Shown piece after piece: positions 24,508 to 31,515 of a DNA stretch of 64,000 nt. The notes below the pieces were generated by a model. The model saw only the letters and a program-made list of their open reading frames with translations. It ran no database searches and had not been told where the DNA came from. Within the stretch, counting starts at the first letter, position 1; every line of letters begins with the position of its first letter. Source of the DNA: Micromonospora rubida (GTDB lineage Bacteria > Actinomycetota > Actinomycetes > Mycobacteriales > Micromonosporaceae). The stretch is taken from positions 1 through 64,000 of the forward strand of contig NZ_JAAALO010000004.1 of the NCBI RefSeq assembly GCF_009908295.1, read 5' to 3'. A program made the translations under genes and the position numbers.

Positions 24508-24756
24508 CTAGAGCGAGCGGGTCAGGCCGGCGACTGGCCCCAGGAAGGAGTACGTCGCCAGCCCGACGAGTGCCTGCGCTTCCCAGGCGAGCACGGCATG
24601 GGCCAGGGGCGGGTCACCGAAGAGCGCCTCGTTGATCTGACGGATCCGCACGGCGCGGGGCTCGACCTCGGTTCTACCGTAGAACGTGTCCAACTCTTCA
24701 AGAAGTGCGGCGATCGCATCGACATGGACGGGTTCGGCGGCCACGACCGTAGTCAC
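24508..24756 (-). pseudogene. Truncated GNAT-family acetyltransferase
   Basis: The frame gives 82 residues that match the N-terminal half of a GNAT acetyltransferase: VDAIAALLEELDTFYG, an INEALFGDP segment and the beta strand AHAVLAWEAQALVGLATYSFL. It then stops after GLTRSL, before the acetyl-CoA binding V/R-x2-G-x-G/A region that the family needs. GNAT proteins are about 150 residues long, so this is probably a broken gene. Function is unlikely unless the fragment was recruited. Confidence 0.6.
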
Positions 24757-24812
24757 GACTGTGTCCTTCCTGTCGGGTCTTCACCTTGAGCATTCGGGAC
24801 GCTTCTGGTTTG

Positions 24813-25703
24813 CTACCGCTGCACGCCGCTGCTCACGAAGGTCGTCGCGGCGGCCACCCCGTCGGCGATCGCGTGGGAGAGCGGGAACTGGTGGGCGAGC
24901 CGCGCGGCGATAGTGCCGAGGAACGTGTCGCCCGCTCCGCTGGTGTTGATCACGTTGACGTGTGGTGCGGGCACGAGCGCGGTGTCGTAGGCGTCGCTGT
25001 AGGCGGCACCGCCCGGGCCGGCGGTCACCACAGCCGCGCCGGGGCCCAGTTCGCGGAGTTCGCGTGCGGCGACCGTCGGGTCGTCGTGGTGGCGACCGAG
25101 TATCGCCGCTGCCCCGGCTTCGTTCGCCACGAACAGGTCCAGTGGGGCCAACGCGGCCGCCCCGAGCGTGGAATGCGGTACCAGGTTGCCGATGAGCATC
25201 TGCGCACGGCGGTGTCGGAAGACGGCGTCGACGGCGTCGGGTGGGAGATCGAGTTGGGTCACCACGACCGAGACGTGCAGCCCTGCGAGTCTGCTGCTTA
25301 CCTGCTCGCCGGTGAGTTCGGTGTCCGGGGTCCGCGCGAGGATGATGCGGTTCTCGCCGTCGGGATCGACCTCGATGAGCGCGATTCCGGTCGACGCCGA
25401 CGGCACGAGGTGGAAGCAGAACACGTCAACGGCCGCGTTGGTGAGGGTTCGGTGCAGGAAGGTGCCCCAGTGGTCGTCGCCGACGTTGGCGATCAGGCTG
25501 GCGTGCGCGCCTGCCCGGCTGGCGGCCAAGGCCTGGTTGAGGCTCTTGCCGCCGGCGGTGGTCGTCGCTGGAGACGAGGCGAACGTCGTGCGGCCAGGAA
25601 CCGGCGGTCCGGGGATCCGCACAGTGATGTCGATGTTGGCGCGGCCCACGACGGCGACATGCGGCACACCCGACACCTGCGCCGGTCCAGGCGAGTGGCT
25701 CAT
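24813..25703 (-). CDS. PfkB/ribokinase-family sugar kinase
   Basis: The 296-residue protein has both PfkB signatures. The N-terminal one is AGGKSLNQALAASRAGA (ribokinase GGKGxNQA), and the C-terminal one is INTSGAGDTFLGTIAARL with the catalytic Asp. The length is normal. It phosphorylates a sugar such as ribose or a nucleoside at a primary hydroxyl; substrate specificity cannot be read. Its ATG overlaps the stop of the upstream XRE regulator (ATGA), so both are co-translated and the regulator may sense the kinase's substrate or product. Confidence 0.9.
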   Translation of the reverse strand: MSHSPGPAQVSGVPHVAVVGRANIDITVRIPGPPVPGRTTFASSPATTTAGGKSLNQALAASRAGAHASLIANVGDDHWGTFLHRTLTNAAVDVFCFHLVPSASTGIALIEVDPDGENRIILARTPDTELTGEQVSSRLAGLHVSVVVTQLDLPPDAVDAVFRHRRAQMLIGNLVPHSTLGAAALAPLDLFVANEAGAAAILGRHHDDPTVAARELRELGPGAAVVTAGPGGAAYSDAYDTALVPAPHVNVINTSGAGDTFLGTIAARLAHQFPLSHAIADGVAAATTFVSSGVQR

Positions 25704-27193
25704 CCGGCCGTGGCCAGTTGGTCAAGCAGATGTCGTACATCCCGCTGACTGCGGAAGGGTTCGAGCTGCCGGGCCAGGGCGGCGACGTCGCGGCGGATCC
25801 GCGCCGAGCCCGTGGTGGTCGCCACCGTCAACGCTTCAGCGGCTACCGTGGCGGCGTGGCCGGGCTCCGAGGCCGCGAGGTACGCGTGCGCGGTGCGGGA
25901 GAGGTACACGCCCCGCTCGCGTCGGTAGCGCTCGGGCCACTCGTTGACGGCCGCCGTGAAACTGCCGATGGCCTTGTCGGGCTGCTGGAGACGCAGCCAC
26001 CCCTCACCTTCCTGCGCCGCCAGGTAGGGGCGGGTGCAGAACGAGCCGAGAGAGTCATCGCCGCTGGTCGGCGAGGCGTCCGCGACGAGTGAGTGCGCGC
26101 GCTCGATCGCGGCCTGGAATGCACCAACGTCTCCCTGGACAACGCTGCCATGCGCCTGCTGGACCGCGGCGAAGGCGCGCACGAGCGCAGGCGTGTCAGA
26201 CAGGCGGAACGCCGCCCGAGCCAGAGCGGCAACACGGTCCTCATCACTGGTGCGGACCATCCGCTGCGCCTTACGGGCCAGCACGTAAGCCCAGAACTCC
26301 TGATCATCGGCCTCCTGCGCCAGGCTTCCCGCACGGTCCAGCCACCGCTCGCCGGCCACACGATCTCCCAGGTCATCGGCGAGCCAACCCGCGAACTCGC
26401 TCCACCGCGCCTGTGTACTGACCAGCCGGTCCCGAAGCTCCCCGCGCGCCTGCCGACGCAGAGCGGCGATCAGCGCGATCTGCTGCTCGACGGTAGACAG
26501 GACCGTAAGGCCGCCGAGCCGGTCGTCGGCTCGCACGAGGAACGCGCGAAGCTGCGCGAAGTAGTCCACGACGGCGGGATCGACAGCCGACGAGCGAGGA
26601 ACATCCATGGCGGTGACAGCCGGCAGCGTCATCACCCCGGCGGCGAGTTCCAGCAGAGCCCTTCGACTCACCCGCAACGACACCACCCGCCCATCGGACA
26701 TGGCCGCAAGGTTAACGACGTCCTCATCACCGACGTCCTTACCGCCAGCCACCACGACGTCGGCGAGCTGCGCGGCTGTAGTCAGACCACTCGGACCGCC
26801 AGGCTCGCCCACGGCACCGACGTCGCCTGGCAGCCTCCCCGCCTCAACAGCCGGAACACCACGTACACCAGCCGGGGGCACGCGATCCTCGACTTCGCCC
26901 CACCGCGCACGCTGCGCCGCGTCAGCTCTCTCTTGATCAAGCTGCTGCTTGAGACGACGATAGCCGTCATAGCCCGCCAGCAACTCACCGCCAGCTCCCA
27001 GGGCCAACTCACAACGCTGCCAGAAGACCCGGTCCGGGCACTGCCGCCCAGTCTCCACGCCAGCGATCGTGGTCCGGGAAACCGGCACCCGCCCCGCCAA
27101 CGCCAACTGGGTCAACCCACGCGCGTTACGCCACCCCGCGAGCCTCGCACCCAGCGCCCGTCTCGCATCGTCCACCCGCTGCGGATCGATCAC
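25700..27193 (-). CDS. XRE-family regulator with TPR-like C-terminal domain
   Basis: A protein of 497 residues from GTG 27193, chosen because GGAGGGG stands at a good distance; a longer frame reaches 27256. The helix-turn-helix lies at about residues 13-65 (RNARGLTQLALAGRVPVSRTTIAGVETGRQ). It closely parallels the regulator at 2442 in its first 80 residues (DPQ..DDARRALG.RL..WR..RGLTQ and RVFWQRCE), so the two are paralogues. The C-terminal half is helical and TPR-like. It is coupled to the PfkB kinase gene. Confidence 0.87.
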   Translation of the reverse strand: MIDPQRVDDARRALGARLAGWRNARGLTQLALAGRVPVSRTTIAGVETGRQCPDRVFWQRCELALGAGGELLAGYDGYRRLKQQLDQERADAAQRARWGEVEDRVPPAGVRGVPAVEAGRLPGDVGAVGEPGGPSGLTTAAQLADVVVAGGKDVGDEDVVNLAAMSDGRVVSLRVSRRALLELAAGVMTLPAVTAMDVPRSSAVDPAVVDYFAQLRAFLVRADDRLGGLTVLSTVEQQIALIAALRRQARGELRDRLVSTQARWSEFAGWLADDLGDRVAGERWLDRAGSLAQEADDQEFWAYVLARKAQRMVRTSDEDRVAALARAAFRLSDTPALVRAFAAVQQAHGSVVQGDVGAFQAAIERAHSLVADASPTSGDDSLGSFCTRPYLAAQEGEGWLRLQQPDKAIGSFTAAVNEWPERYRRERGVYLSRTAHAYLAASEPGHAATVAAEALTVATTTGSARIRRDVAALARQLEPFRSQRDVRHLLDQLATAG

Positions 27194-27453
27194 CAAGCCC
27201 GCCCCTCCACAACGCCACATGGGCACGACAGCCACATTGACGGGAAGCGACGTCACCCTAACCGATCACGACAAACCCGGCCAGTGATCGCCGACAGCCA
27301 CCACCGCATCCCAGCATTTGAACCCGGAAGCCGACAAGCCACACCATGATCAAAACCCAACCGCACAGGACAATCCTCGGCCGGACGGGCACGGACGCAA
27401 GGGATGCTCGTCGCACGAGCACCCACCGAGCACCCAACCGACCACAAGGGACA
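27194..27453. other. Intergenic region
   Basis: This 260-base gap holds the promoter region of the XRE-kinase operon and the downstream side of the tRNA-Arg terminator. No gene is supported in either strand. Confidence 0.4.
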
Positions 27454-27498
27454 GAAAAACAAAGGGGCCTGCCTGCCATTCCGGCAGGTCAGACCCCT
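27454..27498 (-). terminator. Rho-independent terminator of tRNA-Arg
   Basis: On the minus strand, a GC-rich stem of the form GGGGTCTGACCTGCC / GGCAGGCAGGCCCC with a short GGAAT loop is followed by TTTGTTTTT. It lies just 3' of the tRNA-Arg gene and should end its transcript. Confidence 0.8.
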
Positions 27499-27508
27499 GG
27501 TGATCTTG

Positions 27509-27581
27509 TGCGCCCGAAGGGATTCGAACCCCTAACCTTCTGATCCGTAGTCAGATGCTCTATCCGTTGAGCTACGGGCGC
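27509..27581 (-). tRNA. tRNA-Arg(ACG)
   Basis: The minus strand folds as a standard cloverleaf. The acceptor stem is GCGCCCG/CGGGCGC, the D-arm GCTC...GAGC, the anticodon stem TCTGA/TCAGA with loop CTACGGA (anticodon ACG), and the T-arm AGGGG-TTCGAAT-CCCTT. The discriminator base is A at 27509, and CCA is not encoded. Confidence 0.97.
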
Positions 27582-27616
27582 TTGCTGCTCGACCAGTCTA
27601 CACACCGGCTTTCGCG

Positions 27617-27707
27617 CGGAGACTCCGGGATTCGAACCCGGGAGGGGCTTTAAGACCCCAACCGCATTAGCAGTGCGGCGCCATAGACCAGACTAGGCGA
27701 AGTCTCC
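27617..27707 (-). tRNA. tRNA-Ser(GCT)
   Basis: A class II tRNA with a long variable arm on the minus strand. The acceptor stem is GGAGACT/AGTCTCC, the anticodon stem CCGCA/TGCGG with loop CTGCTAA (anticodon GCT), the extra arm is TTGGGGTCTTAAAGCCCC, and the T-arm CCGGG-TTCGAAT-CCCGG. It lies 35 bases upstream of tRNA-Arg and may share its transcript. Confidence 0.96.
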
Positions 27708-27888
27708 GTGGTGGCCCGTAAGCCACCGCGCCCGAGGATACAGCCCCGAAGCCGTCCGGAGCAAAGCGACTACCCGAGCGCCTCCCGCCCCCGCCCGCGC
27801 GGACGACCGGGGGCGGGGGCGACGACGCGTACCGTCCGGGACGCCTTCCCGCTGTGCGGAGTCGAAATCACCGCTACGCTCCATCGAT

Positions 27889-29244
27889 ATGGAGGAGCAG
27901 CCGCCGAGCGACCCGCCCCGTCCCACGCCTGCTGGGGGCACACCCCGCCGCCGTTCCCCACGCGCGACCTTCACACCGCCTACACCTGCGGAGCCCTCCC
28001 CGGTCCCGGCCGAGGAAGCACCCACGGGCGCCCTGAGGCCCCGGCCCCGCCGCACCAAGGCGGCTCCCACGGTGCTCTTCCGACCGCCCGACCCCGAACC
28101 GCCGGCGTCGTCGTTGCCGGGCCCGAGGTCCGCTGCGGATCGGCCGATCCCGGCCACCACCGACGCTGCCGAGGTGGCTCAGCCGGCCGGGGCCACGGCC
28201 GGAGAAGGTGACCAGTCGCACACCGGCGCCGCAGACGCCACCCAGGCGGCCCGGAAGGCGACCGCTCGGAAGGCGACCCGGCCGCCGGGGGCAGTCGGGA
28301 CGGCCCCGGCCGAGGAGGTTCCGAGGGCGACGCCGACCAGGAAAGCCGTAGCCACGAGGGCGACGCCGACCAGGAGAGCCGTAGCCGCGAAGAAGGCCAC
28401 GGGAGGCACCACCGGCACCGCAGCGGCGAAGAAGGCCACTCCCGCCCGGAGGAGGACCGCCGACCCGGCGCAGCCGGCCTCCCCGGAGCCGACCGCCACC
28501 GCCCACCCGCCCGCGGCGGGGACCAGCGCCGCGAAGGCCGCCGACACCGGGGCGGGGACGGCGGGGACGGCGGGGTTGGCGGGGTTGGCGGCTTCCGCGC
28601 GTACCCCGGAGGGTGGCCTGCGGGCGACGGCCGTGCGGGTGCTCGACCACCCGGGCTTCGCCCCGGAGCTGCTGGCCCTGACGGCGGTCCGGGCGCTGGG
28701 GCCGGGGGCGCGTGACTGGGCGGCGTCGCTCCGGGACGTCTACCCCGACGCGACGCCGGACGGGCTGGCCCGGCTCGCGACCCGACGGTTCGTCCGGCTG
28801 GCGGCGGCGGGCGGGGCGACGGCGGCGCTCGCGGGCCTGTTCGCGCCGGTCGCGGAGCTGGCGGCGGTGCTCTGGACGCAGGCCAGCCTGGTGCTGCACC
28901 TGGCGGCGGCGTACGACCGGGATCCGGCCGACCCGGAACGGGCGGTGGAGCTGCTGGTGCTGACCCGGGTGCATCCGGACGCGGAGAGCGCCCGGGTGGC
29001 GTTGGCGGCGGCGGAGGCTGCGGCGACCGACCCGGTCGAGCAGCCGTGGCCCCGGGTGGGTGAGGCCGCCTGGCGGTTGGCCGCGCCGCTGGCCGCGCAG
29101 GCCGGGGGGTGGCTGGGGCTGCGGGTGGCGTCCCGGCTGGTGCCGGGCGCGGCGGTGCTGGCCGCCGCGGTGGGCGGCTCGGCCGCCGCCGAGCGGCTGG
29201 CCGCCCGGGCGGTCGACGCCTACCGGCCACCGCGCGCCCGCTGA
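27889..29244 (+). CDS. Uncharacterised protein with H1-like basic N-terminal half and helical C-terminal domain
   Basis: The 451-residue protein has a disordered N-terminal 240 residues rich in Ala, Lys, Pro and Thr. It contains a tandem pair RATPTRKAVAT/RATPTRRAVAA and AAKKATPARR-type repeats reminiscent of histone-H1-like tails. The C-terminal 210 residues form a compact Ala/Leu-rich helical domain with hydrophobic stretches (LAGLFAPVAELAAVLWTQASLVLHL and GAAVLAAAVGGSAAAERLA), somewhat like EcsC-type domains. No enzyme motif is visible. The N-terminus could bind nucleic acid or simply be a spacer. Confidence 0.7.
   Translation: MEEQPPSDPPRPTPAGGTPRRRSPRATFTPPTPAEPSPVPAEEAPTGALRPRPRRTKAAPTVLFRPPDPEPPASSLPGPRSAADRPIPATTDAAEVAQPAGATAGEGDQSHTGAADATQAARKATARKATRPPGAVGTAPAEEVPRATPTRKAVATRATPTRRAVAAKKATGGTTGTAAAKKATPARRRTADPAQPASPEPTATAHPPAAGTSAAKAADTGAGTAGTAGLAGLAASARTPEGGLRATAVRVLDHPGFAPELLALTAVRALGPGARDWAASLRDVYPDATPDGLARLATRRFVRLAAAGGATAALAGLFAPVAELAAVLWTQASLVLHLAAAYDRDPADPERAVELLVLTRVHPDAESARVALAAAEAAATDPVEQPWPRVGEAAWRLAAPLAAQAGGWLGLRVASRLVPGAAVLAAAVGGSAAAERLAARAVDAYRPPRAR
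28327..28392 (+). repeat. 33-bp tandem repeat (two copies) inside the basic protein gene
   Basis: Two near-identical 33-base units, each beginning GCGACGCCGACCAGGA, lie head to tail at 28327-28359 and 28360-28392 and encode the paired 11-residue basic repeats. A further copy of GCGAAGAAGGCCAC occurs at 28387 and again near 28421. The repeats keep the reading frame. Confidence 0.8.
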
Positions 29245-29250
29245 CGGCAG

Positions 29251-29267
29251 CGCCCACCGGGTGGGCG
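29251..29267. terminator. Short GC hairpin between convergent genes
   Basis: CGCCCACC and GGTGGGCG form an almost continuous palindrome directly after the stop of the basic protein gene and before the convergent protease gene. It lacks a T-tract, so termination is only suggested. Confidence 0.35.
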
Positions 29268-29319
29268 GGGCGGAGCGGAATCGACGTGTGGCGCGGGCGT
29301 CGGGTTGCGGGGCGGCCCG

Positions 29320-30090
29320 TCAGAGCCAGTCGAACCAGGACCTCGGCAGGAGGGCGTAGCCGACGAAGGCGACCACGTCGAGCAGGGTGTGCGCGATGAT
29401 CAGCGGCAGCACCCGCTTGGTGCGTAGGTAGAAGAAGGAGAACACGACGCCCATCACGGCGTTGCCGACGAACGCGCCGAAGCCCTGGTAGAGGTGGTAG
29501 GAGCCGCGCAGGACGGCGCTCGCGGCGATCACCGCGCCGAGCCGCCACCGGAGCTGGCGCAGCCGGGTGACCAGGTAGCCGACCACGATCACCTCCTCCA
29601 GCACGGCGTTCTGCACGGCGGCGAGGATCAGCACCGGGACCGCCCACCAGACCGCCGGCAGGCCGGCCGGGACGAGGGTGGCGTTGACGCCGAGCTGCGC
29701 GGCCACCCAGAACAGCGCCAGGCCGGGCAGGCCGATGAGCGCCGCGAGGCCCGCGCCCCGGGCCAGGTCGGAGCCGGGCCGGCGCAGGTCCACCCCGAGG
29801 GTACGGGCGGGGTCGCCGGGGTCGCGCGCCAGCAGGTGTACGGCGAGCAGCACCGGCAGCAGCGCGAAGACGATGCCGAGGAGCTGGTACGTCAGGTCGA
29901 GCCAGGGGCGGGCCGACTGGGAGGTGTTCAGCGCGGCGGTCTGCTTCGACAGCGGCCCGTCGGCGGTCAGCTTCGCGATGATCGACACGAGCGCGTAGAC
30001 CGCCGACTGCCCGAGCGAGAGCCCGAGCACCAGCAGCGTCTCCGTGCCGAGGACCCGGCGGGACGCCGGCCGGTTGAGCTCTACGGTCAC
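29320..30090 (-). CDS. CPBP-family intramembrane metalloprotease
   Basis: A multi-pass membrane protein of 256 residues from GTG 30090 (an in-frame upstream start at 30177 would run into the regulatory palindrome). The CPBP/CAAX-protease motifs are present: EEVIVVGYLVTRL (the EExxxR-like first motif), GNAVMGVVFSFFYLRT, and HTLLDVVAF with the metal His and Asp. About seven hydrophobic helices are visible. Family members process prenylated proteins or bacteriocins, or act in immunity to them; the substrate is unknown. It is divergent from the flavohemoprotein gene. Confidence 0.85.
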   Translation of the reverse strand: MTVELNRPASRRVLGTETLLVLGLSLGQSAVYALVSIIAKLTADGPLSKQTAALNTSQSARPWLDLTYQLLGIVFALLPVLLAVHLLARDPGDPARTLGVDLRRPGSDLARGAGLAALIGLPGLALFWVAAQLGVNATLVPAGLPAVWWAVPVLILAAVQNAVLEEVIVVGYLVTRLRQLRWRLGAVIAASAVLRGSYHLYQGFGAFVGNAVMGVVFSFFYLRTKRVLPLIIAHTLLDVVAFVGYALLPRSWFDWL

Positions 30091-30153
30091 CGCACCACTG
30101 TGCCCGACTCCGACGGCCGGCGGGACAACGGGCCGAGGGGCGGTATGAGGGGA

Positions 30154-30170
30154 TCGCACATTCTGTGCGA
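30154..30170. promoter_or_regulatory. Perfect palindrome in the flavohemoprotein promoter region
   Basis: TCGCACA and TGTGCGA flank a TTC spacer, a 7-base perfect dyad 64 bases upstream of the flavohemoprotein start. Placement between divergent genes suggests an operator for a dimeric regulator, possibly nitric-oxide responsive, since such genes are often NsrR- or redox-controlled. A related half-site, ACATTCTATGG, follows at 30191. Confidence 0.5.
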
Positions 30171-30233
30171 CCGGCACGCACGCTCCGTGGACATTCTATG
30201 GGGGCCCGATCCGCCGTCAGGAGGAGGAGCGTC

Positions 30234-31352
30234 TTGGACAACGTCGCGCGGCTGCTGAAGGAGAGCTGGACCCTGGTCGAGGAGGACCGGGACCGGTTGA
30301 GCGGTCATTTCTACGCCCGGCTCTTCCTCCTCGACCCCGCGCTGCGCCCGCTCTTCCCGGCGGAGATGACCGGCCAGGGCGATCGCATCCTGGACGCGAT
30401 CGTCACGGCGACCCAGGTGGTGGACGACCCGGAGAGCTTCGACGAGTACCTGCGCTCGCTGGGCCGGGACCACCGGAAGTACCACGTCGACTCGGCGCAC
30501 TACGAGACCATGGGCGTCGCCCTGCTGGACGCGCTGCGCAGCACCGGCGGGGACGGCTGGAACCTGGAGTACGACCAGGCGTGGCGGGACGCGTACGCGG
30601 CGATCGTCGAGAAGATGCTGTCCGGAGCGGCGGCGGACGAGAACCCGCCGTACTGGCACGCCGAGGTGCTGACCCACGAGCGGCACGGCCCGGACACGGC
30701 GGTGCTGACCGTCCGCGCCCTCCAGCATCCGCTGCCCTGGCGGGCCGGCCAGTACGTCAGCGTCGAGGTCCCCCGGCACCTGCCCCGGGTGTGGCGGACG
30801 TACTCGGTGGCGAACGCCCCGAACGACGACAACGTCCTGGAGTTCCACGTCCGGACGCCGGCGGGGGCGGGCTGGGTGTCGGGGGCGCTGGTGCGCCGTA
30901 CGAGGCCGGGGGACCTGCTCCGCGTCGCCGCGCCGATGGGGTCGATGACCCTGGACCGCTCCTCGGAACGGGACATTCTGTGTGTCGCCGGCGGAGTCGG
31001 GTTGGCCCCGATCAAGGCGCTGGTCGAGGAGTTGGCCGGCTGGAACCGGACCCGCTGGGTGCACGTCTTCTACGGTGCCCGGCACGCCGACGACCTGTAC
31101 GCGCTGGACGGGCTGCGGCAACTGGTGACCACCCACCCCTGGCTCTCGGTAACCCCGGCGTGCAGCGCGGAGCCGGACTTCGACGGGGAGCGGGGCGACA
31201 TCTCGGAGGTGGTGGCCCGGTACGGCCCGTGGACCGCCCACGACTGCTACGTCTCGGGCTCGGCCCGGATGGTCCGGGCGACCCTGCGGGCGCTCGCCGG
31301 GGACGACGTGCCGCCGCCGAACATCCGGTACGACACCTTCGGCGAGCTGTAG
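30234..31352 (+). CDS. Flavohemoprotein-like globin with FAD/NAD(P)H reductase domain
   Basis: The 372-residue protein has an N-terminal globin domain (residues 1-130; FYARLFLLDPALRPLF and the proximal His region KYHVDSAHYETMG). A ferredoxin-reductase-like FAD domain follows (WRTYSVANAP), then an NAD(P) domain (CVAGGVGLAPIKALVEE). It would detoxify nitric oxide to nitrate or carry electrons to the haem. TTG 30234 is chosen because AGGAGGAGG lies just upstream; ATG 30198 is an alternative. It is a little shorter than Hmp (about 400 residues). Confidence 0.88.
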   Translation: MDNVARLLKESWTLVEEDRDRLSGHFYARLFLLDPALRPLFPAEMTGQGDRILDAIVTATQVVDDPESFDEYLRSLGRDHRKYHVDSAHYETMGVALLDALRSTGGDGWNLEYDQAWRDAYAAIVEKMLSGAAADENPPYWHAEVLTHERHGPDTAVLTVRALQHPLPWRAGQYVSVEVPRHLPRVWRTYSVANAPNDDNVLEFHVRTPAGAGWVSGALVRRTRPGDLLRVAAPMGSMTLDRSSERDILCVAGGVGLAPIKALVEELAGWNRTRWVHVFYGARHADDLYALDGLRQLVTTHPWLSVTPACSAEPDFDGERGDISEVVARYGPWTAHDCYVSGSARMVRATLRALAGDDVPPPNIRYDTFGEL

Positions 31353-31452
31353 CGCAGCGACGTACGCATCCGGCGAGTACGCCGGGCCGCCGAATACGCC
31401 GGCCGCCCAATACTCCGGGCCGCCCGGACGAAGACTTTCCTCCCCCCGAAGA

Positions 31453-31498
31453 GGACCGGGTCGCGTGCCTCCGCCCCCTGGGGCACGCGACCCGGTCC
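31453..31498. terminator. Strong bidirectional hairpin terminator
   Basis: Perfect 17-base arms (GGACCGGGTCGCGTGCC and its complement) with a 12-base loop lie between the convergent flavohemoprotein and deformylase genes. No T-tract follows, but the stem is very stable and well placed to stop both transcripts. Confidence 0.75.
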
Positions 31499-31515
31499 GC
31501 CCCCTTACGCGTCTC

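Noticed and set aside
27980..30241. A minus-strand open frame of 753 codons across the tRNA-proximal genes
   Set aside because: The peptide is an Arg/Pro/Ala-rich shadow of the basic protein gene and the CPBP protease gene, which both have recognisable domains in other frames.
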